From: an uncultured Ruminococcus sp.
GTDB taxonomy: Bacteria; Bacillota; Clostridia; Oscillospirales; Ruminococcaceae
Length of the DNA: 18,456 nucleotides
Direction of reading: 5' to 3'
Assembly: GCA_947175975.1 (NCBI GenBank)
Contig: CAMWOX010000015.1
Location: forward strand, 1-18,456
Shown here one piece after another: positions 1-6,693 of this stretch. The notes under the pieces are model-generated. The model was not told the origin of the DNA and ran no database searches. It saw nothing but the letters and a program-made list of their open reading frames with translations. The translations under genes and the position numbers were made by a program. Each line of letters opens with the position of its first letter. Position 1 is the stretch's first letter.

Positions 1-1
1 C

Positions 2-298
2 AGCAAGACACTGGAAATTGATGGTGTCGGCTATCGTGCAGCAAAGCAGGGAAAGAACCTGGTTATGAACCTGGGTTTCTCCCATCAGGTAATCGTTTCC
101 GAAACAAATGAGATTGCGATTGAAGTACCGCAGCCGAACCAGATTATTATCAAGGGTATTGATAAGCAGAAAGTTGGTCAGTTTGCGGCAGAGATCCGTG
201 AGAAGAGACTGCCTGAGCCGTATAAGGGCAAGGGTATTCACTACCTGGGCGAGCATATTATCCGCAAAGAGGGTAAAGCTGGCAAGGGCAAGAAGTAA
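2..298 (+). CDS. rplF: 50S ribosomal protein L6, C-terminal part (5' end outside window)
   Basis: Large-subunit protein L6, which binds 23S rRNA near the factor-binding region. Only the last 98 residues are present; the reading frame runs in from base 2 with no start codon of its own, so the internal ATG at 65 is not the true start. The visible part has the second L6 domain with GVGYRA near the beginning, followed by NLGFSH, the IIIKGIDKQKVGQFAAEIR helix and the C-terminal LPEPYKGKGI signature with a lysine-rich tail. L6 is normally about 180 residues, so roughly the first half is missing. rplR follows after 22 nt, as expected in the spc operon. Confidence 0.97.
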   Translation, partial: SKTLEIDGVGYRAAKQGKNLVMNLGFSHQVIVSETNEIAIEVPQPNQIIIKGIDKQKVGQFAAEIREKRLPEPYKGKGIHYLGEHIIRKEGKAGKGKK

Positions 299-320
299 TT
301 AAGAAAGGAGTACGGCTACT

Positions 321-680
321 ATGATTAAAAAATTTGACAGCAGCAAGGCACGTCAGAAGAGACATGCTAGAGTGCGCACGAAAATTTCCGGAACTCCTGA
401 AGTTCCACGTCTGTGTGTGTTCCGCAGTGCGAAGCATATCTATGCACAGATTATTGACGATGTCAACGGTGTAACACTGGCAAGTGCATCCAGCCTGGTT
501 AAGGATTTTGATGCAAACGGCGGCAATATCGAGGGTGCAAAGAAAGTCGGCGAGCTGGTTGCAAAAGCAGCTGCTGATAAGGGCATTCAGGATGTTGTAT
601 TTGACAGAGGCGGTTATCTGTATCATGGAAGAGTACAGGCACTGGCTGAGGCAGCCCGTGAGAACGGTCTGAATTTCTGA
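321..680 (+). CDS. rplR: 50S ribosomal protein L18
   Basis: L18 binds 5S rRNA and helps attach it to the large subunit at the central protuberance. The 119-residue product has the usual length. It shows the basic N-terminal segment RQKRHARVRTKISGT, then PRLCVFRS and IYAQIIDD, and ends with the typical DRGGYLYHGRVQALAEAARE helix and GLNF terminus. The ATG is preceded by AAGGAG at 303-308, about 12 nt upstream, and the protein begins at the normal L18 position. It lies between rplF and rpsE in the conserved order and is presumably co-transcribed with them. Confidence 0.98.
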   Translation: MIKKFDSSKARQKRHARVRTKISGTPEVPRLCVFRSAKHIYAQIIDDVNGVTLASASSLVKDFDANGGNIEGAKKVGELVAKAAADKGIQDVVFDRGGYLYHGRVQALAEAARENGLNF

Positions 681-705
681 TTTTATTTTCGAGGAGGGAA
701 CACGA

Positions 706-1206
706 TTGGCTAATTTCGAGGCAAAGGATACGGAATTTATTGAAAAAGTCGTTCATATCAATAGAGTATCCAAAACCGTAAAGGGCGGACGTATCATGAA
801 GTTTTCTGCTCTGGTAGTTGTCGGTGACGGCAATGGCACAGTCGGATTCGGCATGGGCAAGTCCAGCGAAGTACCGGATGCGATTCGTAAAGGCATTGAA
901 GATGCAAAGAAGAATCTGGTAAAAGTTCCGCTGAAAGGCACAACAATCCCGCATGAGATTGTCGGCAAGTTCGGTGCAGGAGAAGTGCTGATGCGTCCGG
1001 CTGCTCCCGGTACTGGTGTGATCGCAGGCGGTCCTGTCCGTGCCGTGATTGAAGTGGCAGGCATCAAGGACATCAGAACAAAGTCCCTGCGTTCCAATAA
1101 TCCGTGCAATGTTGTCAGAGCAACAATTGCAGGACTGACAGGCTGCACGACAGCGGAAGAAGTTGCTGCAAAGCGTGGCAAGACAGTGAAAGAAATTCTG
1201 GGTTGA
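706..1206 (+). CDS. rpsE: 30S ribosomal protein S5, TTG start
   Basis: S5 is a small-subunit protein near the decoding centre that contributes to accuracy and to mRNA unwinding. The 166-residue product has an N-terminal double-stranded RNA-binding-like domain containing VVHINRVSKTVKGGR and FSALVVVGDGNGTVGFG. The C-terminal domain contains the GTGVIAGGPVRAVIEVAGI stretch. The start is TTG at 706, preceded by GAGGAGGG at 691-698. No ATG or GTG gives the full S5 N-terminus, because the next in-frame ATG falls inside the RNA-binding domain. rpmD follows after 13 nt. Confidence 0.97.
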   Translation: MANFEAKDTEFIEKVVHINRVSKTVKGGRIMKFSALVVVGDGNGTVGFGMGKSSEVPDAIRKGIEDAKKNLVKVPLKGTTIPHEIVGKFGAGEVLMRPAAPGTGVIAGGPVRAVIEVAGIKDIRTKSLRSNNPCNVVRATIAGLTGCTTAEEVAAKRGKTVKEILG

Positions 1207-1219
1207 GGAGGCTTGCAAG

Positions 1220-1393
1220 ATGAAGAAGATTACACTCGTAAAAAGCCTCATCGGCTGTAAGAAAGACCAGATTGCAACTGCTCACGCACTGGGATTGAAA
1301 AAAATCGGCGATGTTACAACACAGCCGGACAATCCCTGCACAGCAGGCAAAGTTCACAAAATTACGCATCTGATTAAAGTAGAAGAAGCATAA
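1220..1393 (+). CDS. rpmD: 50S ribosomal protein L30 (short gene)
   Basis: This 57-residue protein starts KKITLVKSLIGCKKDQIATA, followed by a LGLKKIGD turn and a C-terminal VHKITHLIKVEE. That is the full bacterial L30 fold, normally about 60 residues. L30 is a peripheral large-subunit protein found in many but not all bacteria. The ATG has GAGGAGG at 1205-1211, overlapping the end of rpsE, and the gene sits in its usual slot between rpsE and rplO. The reading is unambiguous despite its length. Confidence 0.95.
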   Translation: MKKITLVKSLIGCKKDQIATAHALGLKKIGDVTTQPDNPCTAGKVHKITHLIKVEEA

Positions 1394-1411
1394 GGAAGGG
1401 GGCAATATATC

Positions 1412-1855
1412 ATGCAGATTCATGAACTCGTACCTGCTCCGGATTCCAACAAGCCCGTCAAGCGTGTGGGCAGAGGTCACGGCTCAGGCAATGGCAAAAC
1501 GGCTGGCAAGGGTCACAAGGGACAGAATGCTCGTTCCGGCGGCGGTGTCAGAATTGGTTTTGAAGGCGGACAGATGCCGCTTGCAAGAAGAATCCCAAAG
1601 AGAGGATTCAATAATATTTTTGCAAAGAATTATGCAATTGTCAATGTCGGCGATCTGAATAAATTTACAGAGGGTACTGTGGTAGATACAGAGCTGCTCT
1701 GTGCAAGCGGTCTGATCAAGAAAGTTTATGACGGTGTGAAAATTCTGGGCGATGGTGAATTGAACGTAAAGCTGACTGTGAAAGCAGCAAAGTTCACAAA
1801 AAGCGCACAGGAGAAGATTGAAAAGGCAGGCGGAACAGCAGAACAGGAAAGCTGA
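1412..1855 (+). CDS. rplO: 50S ribosomal protein L15
   Basis: L15 is an early-assembly large-subunit protein contacting domain II of 23S rRNA. The 147-residue product has the glycine- and lysine-rich N-terminal extension (RVGRGHGSGNGKTAGKGHKG) and FEGGQMPLARRIPKRGF, both typical of L15, followed by a globular C-terminal half ending KIEKAGGTAEQES. Length matches the family. AAGGAAGGGGG at 1392-1402, overlapping the rpmD stop, serves as the ribosome binding site. secY begins 11 nt after the stop, so translation is probably coupled. Confidence 0.98.
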   Translation: MQIHELVPAPDSNKPVKRVGRGHGSGNGKTAGKGHKGQNARSGGGVRIGFEGGQMPLARRIPKRGFNNIFAKNYAIVNVGDLNKFTEGTVVDTELLCASGLIKKVYDGVKILGDGELNVKLTVKAAKFTKSAQEKIEKAGGTAEQES

Positions 1856-1866
1856 GGTGAACTGAA

Positions 1867-3198
1867 TTGTTTCAGACACTGAAAAATGCGTGGAGCGAGC
1901 CGGAAATCCGTAAAAAATTTATCTATACGCTGATTATGATTATTATTTTCAGAATCGGGGGTGCTATCACAGTGCCATTCCTGTCTCTGTCAGCAGTACA
2001 GAGCTGGATGGAAACAAATGCAACAGATGGTAATTTTCTGGAGTATCTGAATATCCTGACCGGCGGACAGTTGTCCAAAGCGACGGTATTTTCACTCTCG
2101 ATTACACCATATATCAATGCGTCAATTATTATTCAGTTATTGACATATGCATTGCCGCCTCTGGAGCGGTTGCAGGAGGAAGGCGAAGAGGGACGCAAAA
2201 CCCTGAACAAGATTACAGCGTATGTGTCGCTTGTACTTGCTGTGATTATGTCATTTGCTTATTATCTTACCCTCCGCAACAGTGCGAATGCTGTAAGCTA
2301 TACTTCAGGGGCGTACGGATGGTTTGCCGCAATTGTCATTATTGCGTGCTTCACCGCAGGTGCAAGCTTTGTTGTCTGGATGGGCAACAGAATTAATGAA
2401 AAGGGCATCGGCAACGGTATTTCGATTTTATTGTTTGCCGGTATTGTTGCAAGATTTCCCACAGATATTGGAGCGCTCTGGAGTCTGTTCAAGATGGACA
2501 AGGCGAAGTATTTCTTTGTGGATCTTGCGATTCTGGTGATGTTTGTTTTCATGATTGTATTTATTGTTTTCATGAACGAAGCAGAACGCAGAATTCCGAT
2601 TCAGTATGCAAAACGTGTTGTAGGCAGGAAGCAGTATGGCGGTCAGAATACACATATTCCGATTAAAGTCTGCATGAGCGGCGTAATGCCAATCATCTTT
2701 GCAATGTCATTTATGTCTTTGCCGGCTACGATCAGCATGTTTATTAAGCCAGTAGAATATATTGATGAAACAACCGGTTTCTGGGATAAGTTCTACTTCA
2801 ATTTTATTAATTTCTTCCGGACAACGAACTGGGGCTATGCACTGCTCTATCTGGTTCTGATTGTAGCATTTAATTATTTCTATGTTGCAATGCAGTATGA
2901 TCCGGTTACGATTGCGAATAATCTCCGTCAGAGCAACGGCGGTATTCCGGGCATCCGTCCGGGTAAGCCGACAGCGGATTATATTCACAGGGTATTATCT
3001 AAGATTACACTCGTAGGTGCTGTGTTCTTAGGTTTGATTGCGATCTTCCCGATTGCATTGGGCTGGTTCGACAGCAGTCTGCGGTCACTCTCCATGGGTG
3101 GTACGTCAATCTTGATTGTCGTGAGTGTTGCTCTGGAGACGGCAAGAACATTGGAATCTCAGCTGATGATGCGTCATCACAAGGGATTCTTAGGATAA
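1867..3198 (+). CDS. secY: Protein translocase subunit SecY, TTG start
   Basis: SecY is the channel-forming subunit of the SecYEG translocon in the cytoplasmic membrane. It would export the signal-peptide proteins encoded later in the window. The 443-residue product has about ten hydrophobic segments, begins FQTLKNAWSEPEIRKKF, and shows the family features SLSITPYINASIIIQLL, the cytoplasmic loop with ERRIPIQYAKR, and QSNGGIPGIRPGKPT. The start is TTG at 1867, with GAGGTGA at 1854-1860 overlapping the rplO stop codon. Only this start gives the complete cytoplasmic N-terminus. Confidence 0.98.
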   Translation: MFQTLKNAWSEPEIRKKFIYTLIMIIIFRIGGAITVPFLSLSAVQSWMETNATDGNFLEYLNILTGGQLSKATVFSLSITPYINASIIIQLLTYALPPLERLQEEGEEGRKTLNKITAYVSLVLAVIMSFAYYLTLRNSANAVSYTSGAYGWFAAIVIIACFTAGASFVVWMGNRINEKGIGNGISILLFAGIVARFPTDIGALWSLFKMDKAKYFFVDLAILVMFVFMIVFIVFMNEAERRIPIQYAKRVVGRKQYGGQNTHIPIKVCMSGVMPIIFAMSFMSLPATISMFIKPVEYIDETTGFWDKFYFNFINFFRTTNWGYALLYLVLIVAFNYFYVAMQYDPVTIANNLRQSNGGIPGIRPGKPTADYIHRVLSKITLVGAVFLGLIAIFPIALGWFDSSLRSLSMGGTSILIVVSVALETARTLESQLMMRHHKGFLG

Positions 3199-3214
3199 GG
3201 AGGGCGATTTTACG

Positions 3215-3856
3215 ATGAATCTGATTTTACTCGGTGCGCCTGGTGCAGGAAAAGGCACACAGGCTGAGGCGATTTCTGAGGCATTAAACATTCCACAGAT
3301 TTCCACTGGAAATATGCTCCGGGAAGCTGTGAAAAACGGCACGGAATATGGTCTCAAGGCAAAGGCAGTTATGGAGGCTGGCGGTCTGGTTTCTGATGAT
3401 ATTGTTGTCAATATTCTCAAAGACAGGATTGCACAGGAAGATGCACAGAATGGTTTTATTCTGGATGGATTCCCGAGAACTGTTCCGCAGGCAGAGGCTC
3501 TGGATGAGATGGGCGTAAGGATTGACAAAGTCGTTGAGATCTTTGTTCCTGATGAAACCATCAAGGAAAGAGTGTCCGGCAGAAGAGTCTGCGAGGGATG
3601 CGGTGCGTCTTATCATGTACAGTACAAGCCCTCCAAAACAGAAGGTGTGTGTGACAAGTGTGGTGCAAAGACTGTGATTCGCAAAGATGATCAGCCTGAG
3701 ACAGTCATCTCACGTCTGGAAACATATCATAAAGAAACAGAGCCGATCAAGGCTTATTACGAAAAACAGGGCAAGCTTGAAACTGTCATCGGACAGGAAG
3801 AAGTTGCTGATACTAAAAAGCTGACACTCAAAGCAGTGGGGGCTGAAATTGCATGA
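3215..3856 (+). CDS. adk: Adenylate kinase with zinc-type LID
   Basis: Adenylate kinase catalyses ATP + AMP = 2 ADP in the cytoplasm. The 213-residue product carries the P-loop GAPGAGKGTQ at residues 7-16, the AMP-binding segment STGNMLR around 30-36 and DGFPRT around 84-89. The LID domain has four cysteines in CEGC and CDKC (126, 129, 146, 149), the zinc-stabilised form common in Gram-positive bacteria. GGAGGGCG lies upstream of the ATG. Its stop overlaps the map start by four bases (ATGA), and secY-adk-map is the usual Firmicutes order. Confidence 0.98.
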   Translation: MNLILLGAPGAGKGTQAEAISEALNIPQISTGNMLREAVKNGTEYGLKAKAVMEAGGLVSDDIVVNILKDRIAQEDAQNGFILDGFPRTVPQAEALDEMGVRIDKVVEIFVPDETIKERVSGRRVCEGCGASYHVQYKPSKTEGVCDKCGAKTVIRKDDQPETVISRLETYHKETEPIKAYYEKQGKLETVIGQEEVADTKKLTLKAVGAEIA

Positions 3857-4611
3857 GCAATATTACAATTAAATCCAAGACAGATTTAGAAAAAATGAGA
3901 ATTGCCGGGAGAATTGCCGGGAGGGCTTTACAGCTCGCCGGGCAGTCTCTTGCACCTGGTATGACAACCCGGGATGTGGATAAAATCGTTCATGATTATA
4001 TCACAAGTCAGGGGGCTGTGCCATCTTTTCTTGGTTACGGCGGATTTCCGGGGAGTGCTTGTGTTTCCGTGAATGAAGAAGTCATTCATGGGATTCCGGG
4101 ATCAAGAAAATTAAAAACCGGTGATATTGTCAGCATTGATGTCGGGGCTTATATCAACGGCTTTCATGGAGACACCTGTGCGACATTTCCAGTCGGCAGA
4201 ATTTCTCAGGAAGCACAGAATCTGCTCGATGTGACAAAGGCTTCTCTCTATGAGGGCATTGCAAAAGCACTTGTGGGTGCAAGACTCTATGAAGTTTCCA
4301 GTGCGGTTGAACAATACTGTGCATCCCGTGGTTACGGTATTGTGAGAGAGTACTGCGGTCATGGAATTGGCAGAGATCTGCATGAATCACCGGAAGTGCC
4401 GAATTATGTGCAGGCCGGCAGAAAAGGCGTTCGTCTTCAGGAAGGTATGTGCATTTGCATTGAGCCTATGATTAATATGAAAGGCGATGCAATCCGTGTC
4501 TGCAAGGACGGCTGGACAGTACGTACCAAGAGCGGCAGCTTATCTGCACATTTTGAACATGCGATTGCAATTACCCAGAATGGTCCTGTGATTCTCACAG
4601 ATCCGGAGTAA
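3853..4611 (+). CDS. map: Type I methionine aminopeptidase
   Basis: This enzyme removes the initiator methionine from new proteins. The 252-residue product has all five expected metal ligands: D96 and D107 (SIDVGA and GFHGDT), H170 (CGHGIG), E204 (IEPM) and E235 (HFEHA). Residues 69-80 (ACVSVNEEVIHG) form the usual substrate-pocket strand. It is the short bacterial type with no N-terminal zinc-finger extension. The start overlaps the adk stop, so translation is probably coupled, and the small KOW gene follows after only 5 nt. Confidence 0.98.
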   Translation: MSNITIKSKTDLEKMRIAGRIAGRALQLAGQSLAPGMTTRDVDKIVHDYITSQGAVPSFLGYGGFPGSACVSVNEEVIHGIPGSRKLKTGDIVSIDVGAYINGFHGDTCATFPVGRISQEAQNLLDVTKASLYEGIAKALVGARLYEVSSAVEQYCASRGYGIVREYCGHGIGRDLHESPEVPNYVQAGRKGVRLQEGMCICIEPMINMKGDAIRVCKDGWTVRTKSGSLSAHFEHAIAITQNGPVILTDPE

Positions 4612-4616
4612 TTGTC

Positions 4617-4886
4617 ATGCAGCTGCAAACGGGTATGATTGTGTGTGCTGTTGCTGGAAAAGAGCAGAACGGGTTTTATCTGGTGATCAGACAGGATCAG
4701 GATTTTGTCTATCTGGCAGACGGAAAGCACAGGAAATTATCACAGCCGAAACGCAAGAATCCCAGGCATGTCCGGGCAACCAGCATGATTCTGGATCAGG
4801 ACTGTCTGTCAGATCTGACGGATCTGAAGCTTCGCCGGATGCTGAGAGAGTATCAGAAGAAACAGGTACTGCAAGGAGGAGAATGA
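4617..4886 (+). CDS. KOW-domain RNA-binding protein, ribosomal L14e/L6e/L27e-like
   Basis: This 89-residue basic protein sits between map and infA, where many clostridia carry a small KOW protein related to archaeal and eukaryotic L14e. The N-terminal half reads as a KOW-like beta barrel, with LQTGMIVCAVAGKEQNGFYLV followed by a second strand around FVYLADGKHRKLSQPKRKN. The C-terminal half is a charged helix (LKLRRMLREYQKK). Its precise role is unknown; ribosome or rRNA binding is an inference from fold and location. GGAG near the map stop serves as its ribosome binding site. Its TGA stop lies just before the infA start. Confidence 0.85.
   Translation: MQLQTGMIVCAVAGKEQNGFYLVIRQDQDFVYLADGKHRKLSQPKRKNPRHVRATSMILDQDCLSDLTDLKLRRMLREYQKKQVLQGGE
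4873..4880 (+). promoter_or_regulatory. Ribosome binding site deciding the infA start
   Basis: AAGGAGGA lies inside the end of the KOW gene. Its 8-nt distance from the TTG at 4889, against 2 nt from the ATG at 4883, supports the TTG as the infA start. Confidence 0.75.
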
Positions 4887-4888
4887 AT

Positions 4889-5107
4889 TTGTCGAAAGAA
4901 GATTTAATTGAGGTCGAGGGTGTTGTACTCGAGGCATTGCCGAACGCAAATTTCAGAGTAGAACTTCCCAATAAGCATGTCATCCTGGCACATGTATCAG
5001 GAAAACTGCGAATGAATTATATTCGTATTGTTCCGGGTGACAAAGTCAAGATTGAAATGTCGCCGTATGATCTGACCAAAGGACGGATCACATGGAGGGC
5101 GAAATAA
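4889..5107 (+). CDS. infA: Translation initiation factor IF-1, TTG start
   Basis: IF-1 is an S1/OB-fold protein that occupies the ribosomal A site during initiation. From the TTG at 4889 the product is 72 residues, the standard IF-1 length, and begins (M)SKEDLIEVEG as the family does. Also visible are LPNANFRVEL, HVSGKLRMNYIRI and GDKVKIEMSPYDLTKGRI. An ATG two codons upstream (4883) overlaps the KOW stop, but it lies only 2 nt after the AAGGAGGA box at 4873-4880, too close for good initiation. The TTG has an 8-nt spacing, so it is preferred. Confidence 0.93.
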   Translation: MSKEDLIEVEGVVLEALPNANFRVELPNKHVILAHVSGKLRMNYIRIVPGDKVKIEMSPYDLTKGRITWRAK

Positions 5108-5119
5108 GGAGGAATTTTC

Positions 5120-5233
5120 ATGAAAGTAAGACCTTCCGTAAAACCGATTTGCGAGAAGTGCAAGGTGATTAAGCGTAAGGGAAAAGTCATGGTCATCTGT
5201 GAAAATCCCAAGCATAAACAGCGTCAGGGTTAA
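5120..5233 (+). CDS. rpmJ: 50S ribosomal protein L36, zinc-binding form
   Basis: This 37-residue protein begins [20 protein letters not shown], the standard bacterial L36. The zinc ligands C11, C14, C27 and H32 are all present, so it is the zinc-containing (C+) form. L36 organises 23S rRNA near the peptidyl-transferase side of the large subunit. The ATG is preceded by AAGGAGGAA at 5106-5114. It lies between infA and rpsM as in most Firmicutes. Its TAA stop falls within the loop of a short hairpin (5224-5240). Confidence 0.97.
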
Positions 5234-5260
5234 GCCCTGAAAGCATTGGAGGTGTAATGC
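5224..5260 (+). promoter_or_regulatory. Tandem hairpins at the rpmJ-rpsM junction, one presenting the rpsM SD
   Basis: Two adjacent inverted repeats are seen. TCAGGG/CCCTGA (5224-5229 and 5235-5240) has the rpmJ stop codon in its loop. GCATT/AATGC (5243-5247 and 5256-5260) encloses the GGAGG of rpsM. The linear SD-to-ATG distance for rpsM is long, about 12 nt, and a folded stem would alter it. A regulatory role is an inference; the stems are short and could be chance. Confidence 0.35.
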
Positions 5261-5264
5261 ATCA

Positions 5265-5633
5265 ATGGCAAGAATTTCAGGTGTTGACCTGCCGAAAGAA
5301 AAAAGAGTCGAGATTGGTCTGACTTATATTTACGGCATCGGTCGTACAACAGCTTCTAAGATTCTGGAGCGTACAGGAATTAATCCTGATACCAGAGTCA
5401 AGGATCTCACAGAAAAAGATGTTGCAAAACTGCGTGATGATATTGACGCAAATGTAACGGTAGAAGGCGATCTGCGCCGTGAAGTGGCACTGAATATCAA
5501 GAGATTGATTGAAATTGGCTGCTACAGAGGTGTGCGCCACAGAAAGGGTCTGCCCGTAAGAGGACAGCGTACAAAGACAAACGCAAGAACACGCAAAGGT
5601 CCGGTTAAGACGATTGCGAACAAGAAGAAGTAA
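5265..5633 (+). CDS. rpsM: 30S ribosomal protein S13
   Basis: S13 lies in the small-subunit head and contacts the P-site tRNA and the large subunit. The 122-residue product starts MARISGVDLPKEKRVEIGLTY and has the helix-two-turn-helix segment IYGIGRTTASKIL. Also present are the central LRDDIDANVTVEGDLRREV and CYRGVRHRKGLPVRGQRTKT, and the tail is very basic, as usual. An out-of-frame ATG at 5257 is closer to the GGAGG box, but the ATG at 5265 gives the conserved N-terminus. rpsK follows 19 nt later. Confidence 0.98.
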   Translation: MARISGVDLPKEKRVEIGLTYIYGIGRTTASKILERTGINPDTRVKDLTEKDVAKLRDDIDANVTVEGDLRREVALNIKRLIEIGCYRGVRHRKGLPVRGQRTKTNARTRKGPVKTIANKKK

Positions 5634-5652
5634 TTAAGGAGGGCGAGTTCTT

Positions 5653-6054
5653 TTGGCTAAGAATGGTAAAAAAGTAACCACGATACGCCGCCGCAGAGAG
5701 CGTAAAAATATCGAGTCCGGTGCTGTGCATATCCAGTCTACGTTTAATAATACAATCGTAACGATCACAGACACACAGGGCAATGCTATCTCATGGGCAA
5801 GTGCAGGCGGTCTGGGATTCCGTGGTTCTAGAAAATCCACACCGTTTGCAGCACAGACTGCTGCTGAAACAGCTGCAAAGGCTGCTATGGAACATGGTTT
5901 GAAGACCGTGGAAGTATACGTCAAAGGTCCAGGAAGCGGTCGTGAAGCTGCAATCCGTGCATTGCAGACAGTTGGTCTGGAAGTACGCATGATCAAAGAT
6001 GTTACTCCCATTCCGCACAATGGCTGCCGTCCGCCCAAGAGAAGACGTGTCTGA
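5653..6054 (+). CDS. rpsK: 30S ribosomal protein S11, TTG start
   Basis: S11 sits on the small-subunit platform by the mRNA exit path. The 133-residue product has the basic N-terminus, then VHIQSTFNNTIVTITD, ISWASAGGLGFRGSRKSTPFA and KGPGSGREAAIRAL. The C-terminal signature is DVTPIPHNGCRPPKRRRV, all typical of S11. The start is TTG at 5653 with AAGGAGGG at 5636-5643. The first in-frame ATG lies deep inside the protein, so TTG is required. rpsD follows after 21 nt. Confidence 0.98.
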   Translation: MAKNGKKVTTIRRRRERKNIESGAVHIQSTFNNTIVTITDTQGNAISWASAGGLGFRGSRKSTPFAAQTAAETAAKAAMEHGLKTVEVYVKGPGSGREAAIRALQTVGLEVRMIKDVTPIPHNGCRPPKRRRV

Positions 6055-6075
6055 TAGAACAGGAGGTAAGATTAC

Positions 6076-6693
6076 ATGGCTGTTAATAAAGATCCGATTC
6101 TGAAAAGATGCAGATATCTGGGGATCAGTCCAGCTGTTATGGGTATCGACAAGAAATCCATGCGTTTTGAAAAAGCTGGCCCGAATCGTAAGAAAGTTTC
6201 TGAATACGGCACACAGCTGAAAGAAAAACAGAAACTGAAGTTTATTTATGGTGTGATGGAAAAGCCGTTCCGTCATTATTTTGAACTGGCTGAAAAAATG
6301 GAAGGCAAAGCCGGTGACAATCTGATCACGATCTTGGAGTCCAGACTGGATAATGTTGCATTCCGTATGGGACTTGCTTGCACAAGACGTGAGGCAAGAC
6401 AGCTTGTGACACATGGTCATTTTACTGTCAACGGCAAAAAAGTAGATATTCCGTCTTATCGTGTCTCTATGAATGATGAAATTGCACTGTGCGAAGGCAG
6501 CAGAACAAGTGCATTGTTCAAGGGCAATGACCAGACAGCAGGCATCATTGAGAAAACAGGCAGCAGAACAATTCCGCTGTGGCTGGAATCCAGCAAGGAT
6601 CGTTTCTCCGCAAAAGTGACTAGACTGCCGAATCCGTCAGATATTGACTATGAGGCAGAAACACATCTGATTGTCGAGCTGTACTCTAAGTAA
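6076..6693 (+). CDS. rpsD: 30S ribosomal protein S4, cysteine-poor form
   Basis: S4 is a primary 16S rRNA binder that nucleates small-subunit assembly, and in many bacteria it represses its own operon. The 205-residue product has the N-terminal helical region and an S4 RNA-binding domain from about residue 92 (LESRLDNVAFRMG, ARQLVTHGHFTVNGKKVDIPSY). The C-terminal end is LIVELYSK. The N-terminus has only one cysteine (C12) rather than a four-cysteine zinc cluster, so this is the zinc-free variant. Here rpsD is in the alpha operon rather than a separate locus, and a long structured spacer follows it. Confidence 0.97.
   Translation: MAVNKDPILKRCRYLGISPAVMGIDKKSMRFEKAGPNRKKVSEYGTQLKEKQKLKFIYGVMEKPFRHYFELAEKMEGKAGDNLITILESRLDNVAFRMGLACTRREARQLVTHGHFTVNGKKVDIPSYRVSMNDEIALCEGSRTSALFKGNDQTAGIIEKTGSRTIPLWLESSKDRFSAKVTRLPNPSDIDYEAETHLIVELYSK

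Noticed and set aside
499..1251. Long minus-strand ORF opposite rplR and rpsE (250 codons)
   Set aside because: It is antisense to two certain ribosomal protein genes, with no family resemblance or ribosome binding site; an artefact of codon composition.
4643..4888. Extended infA reading frame starting at 4643
   Set aside because: It overlaps the KOW gene in another frame; IF-1 is 72 residues and starts at 4889.
5791..6420. Minus-strand ORF of 209 codons opposite rpsK and rpsD
   Set aside because: Antisense to conserved genes, low-complexity translation, no start signals.
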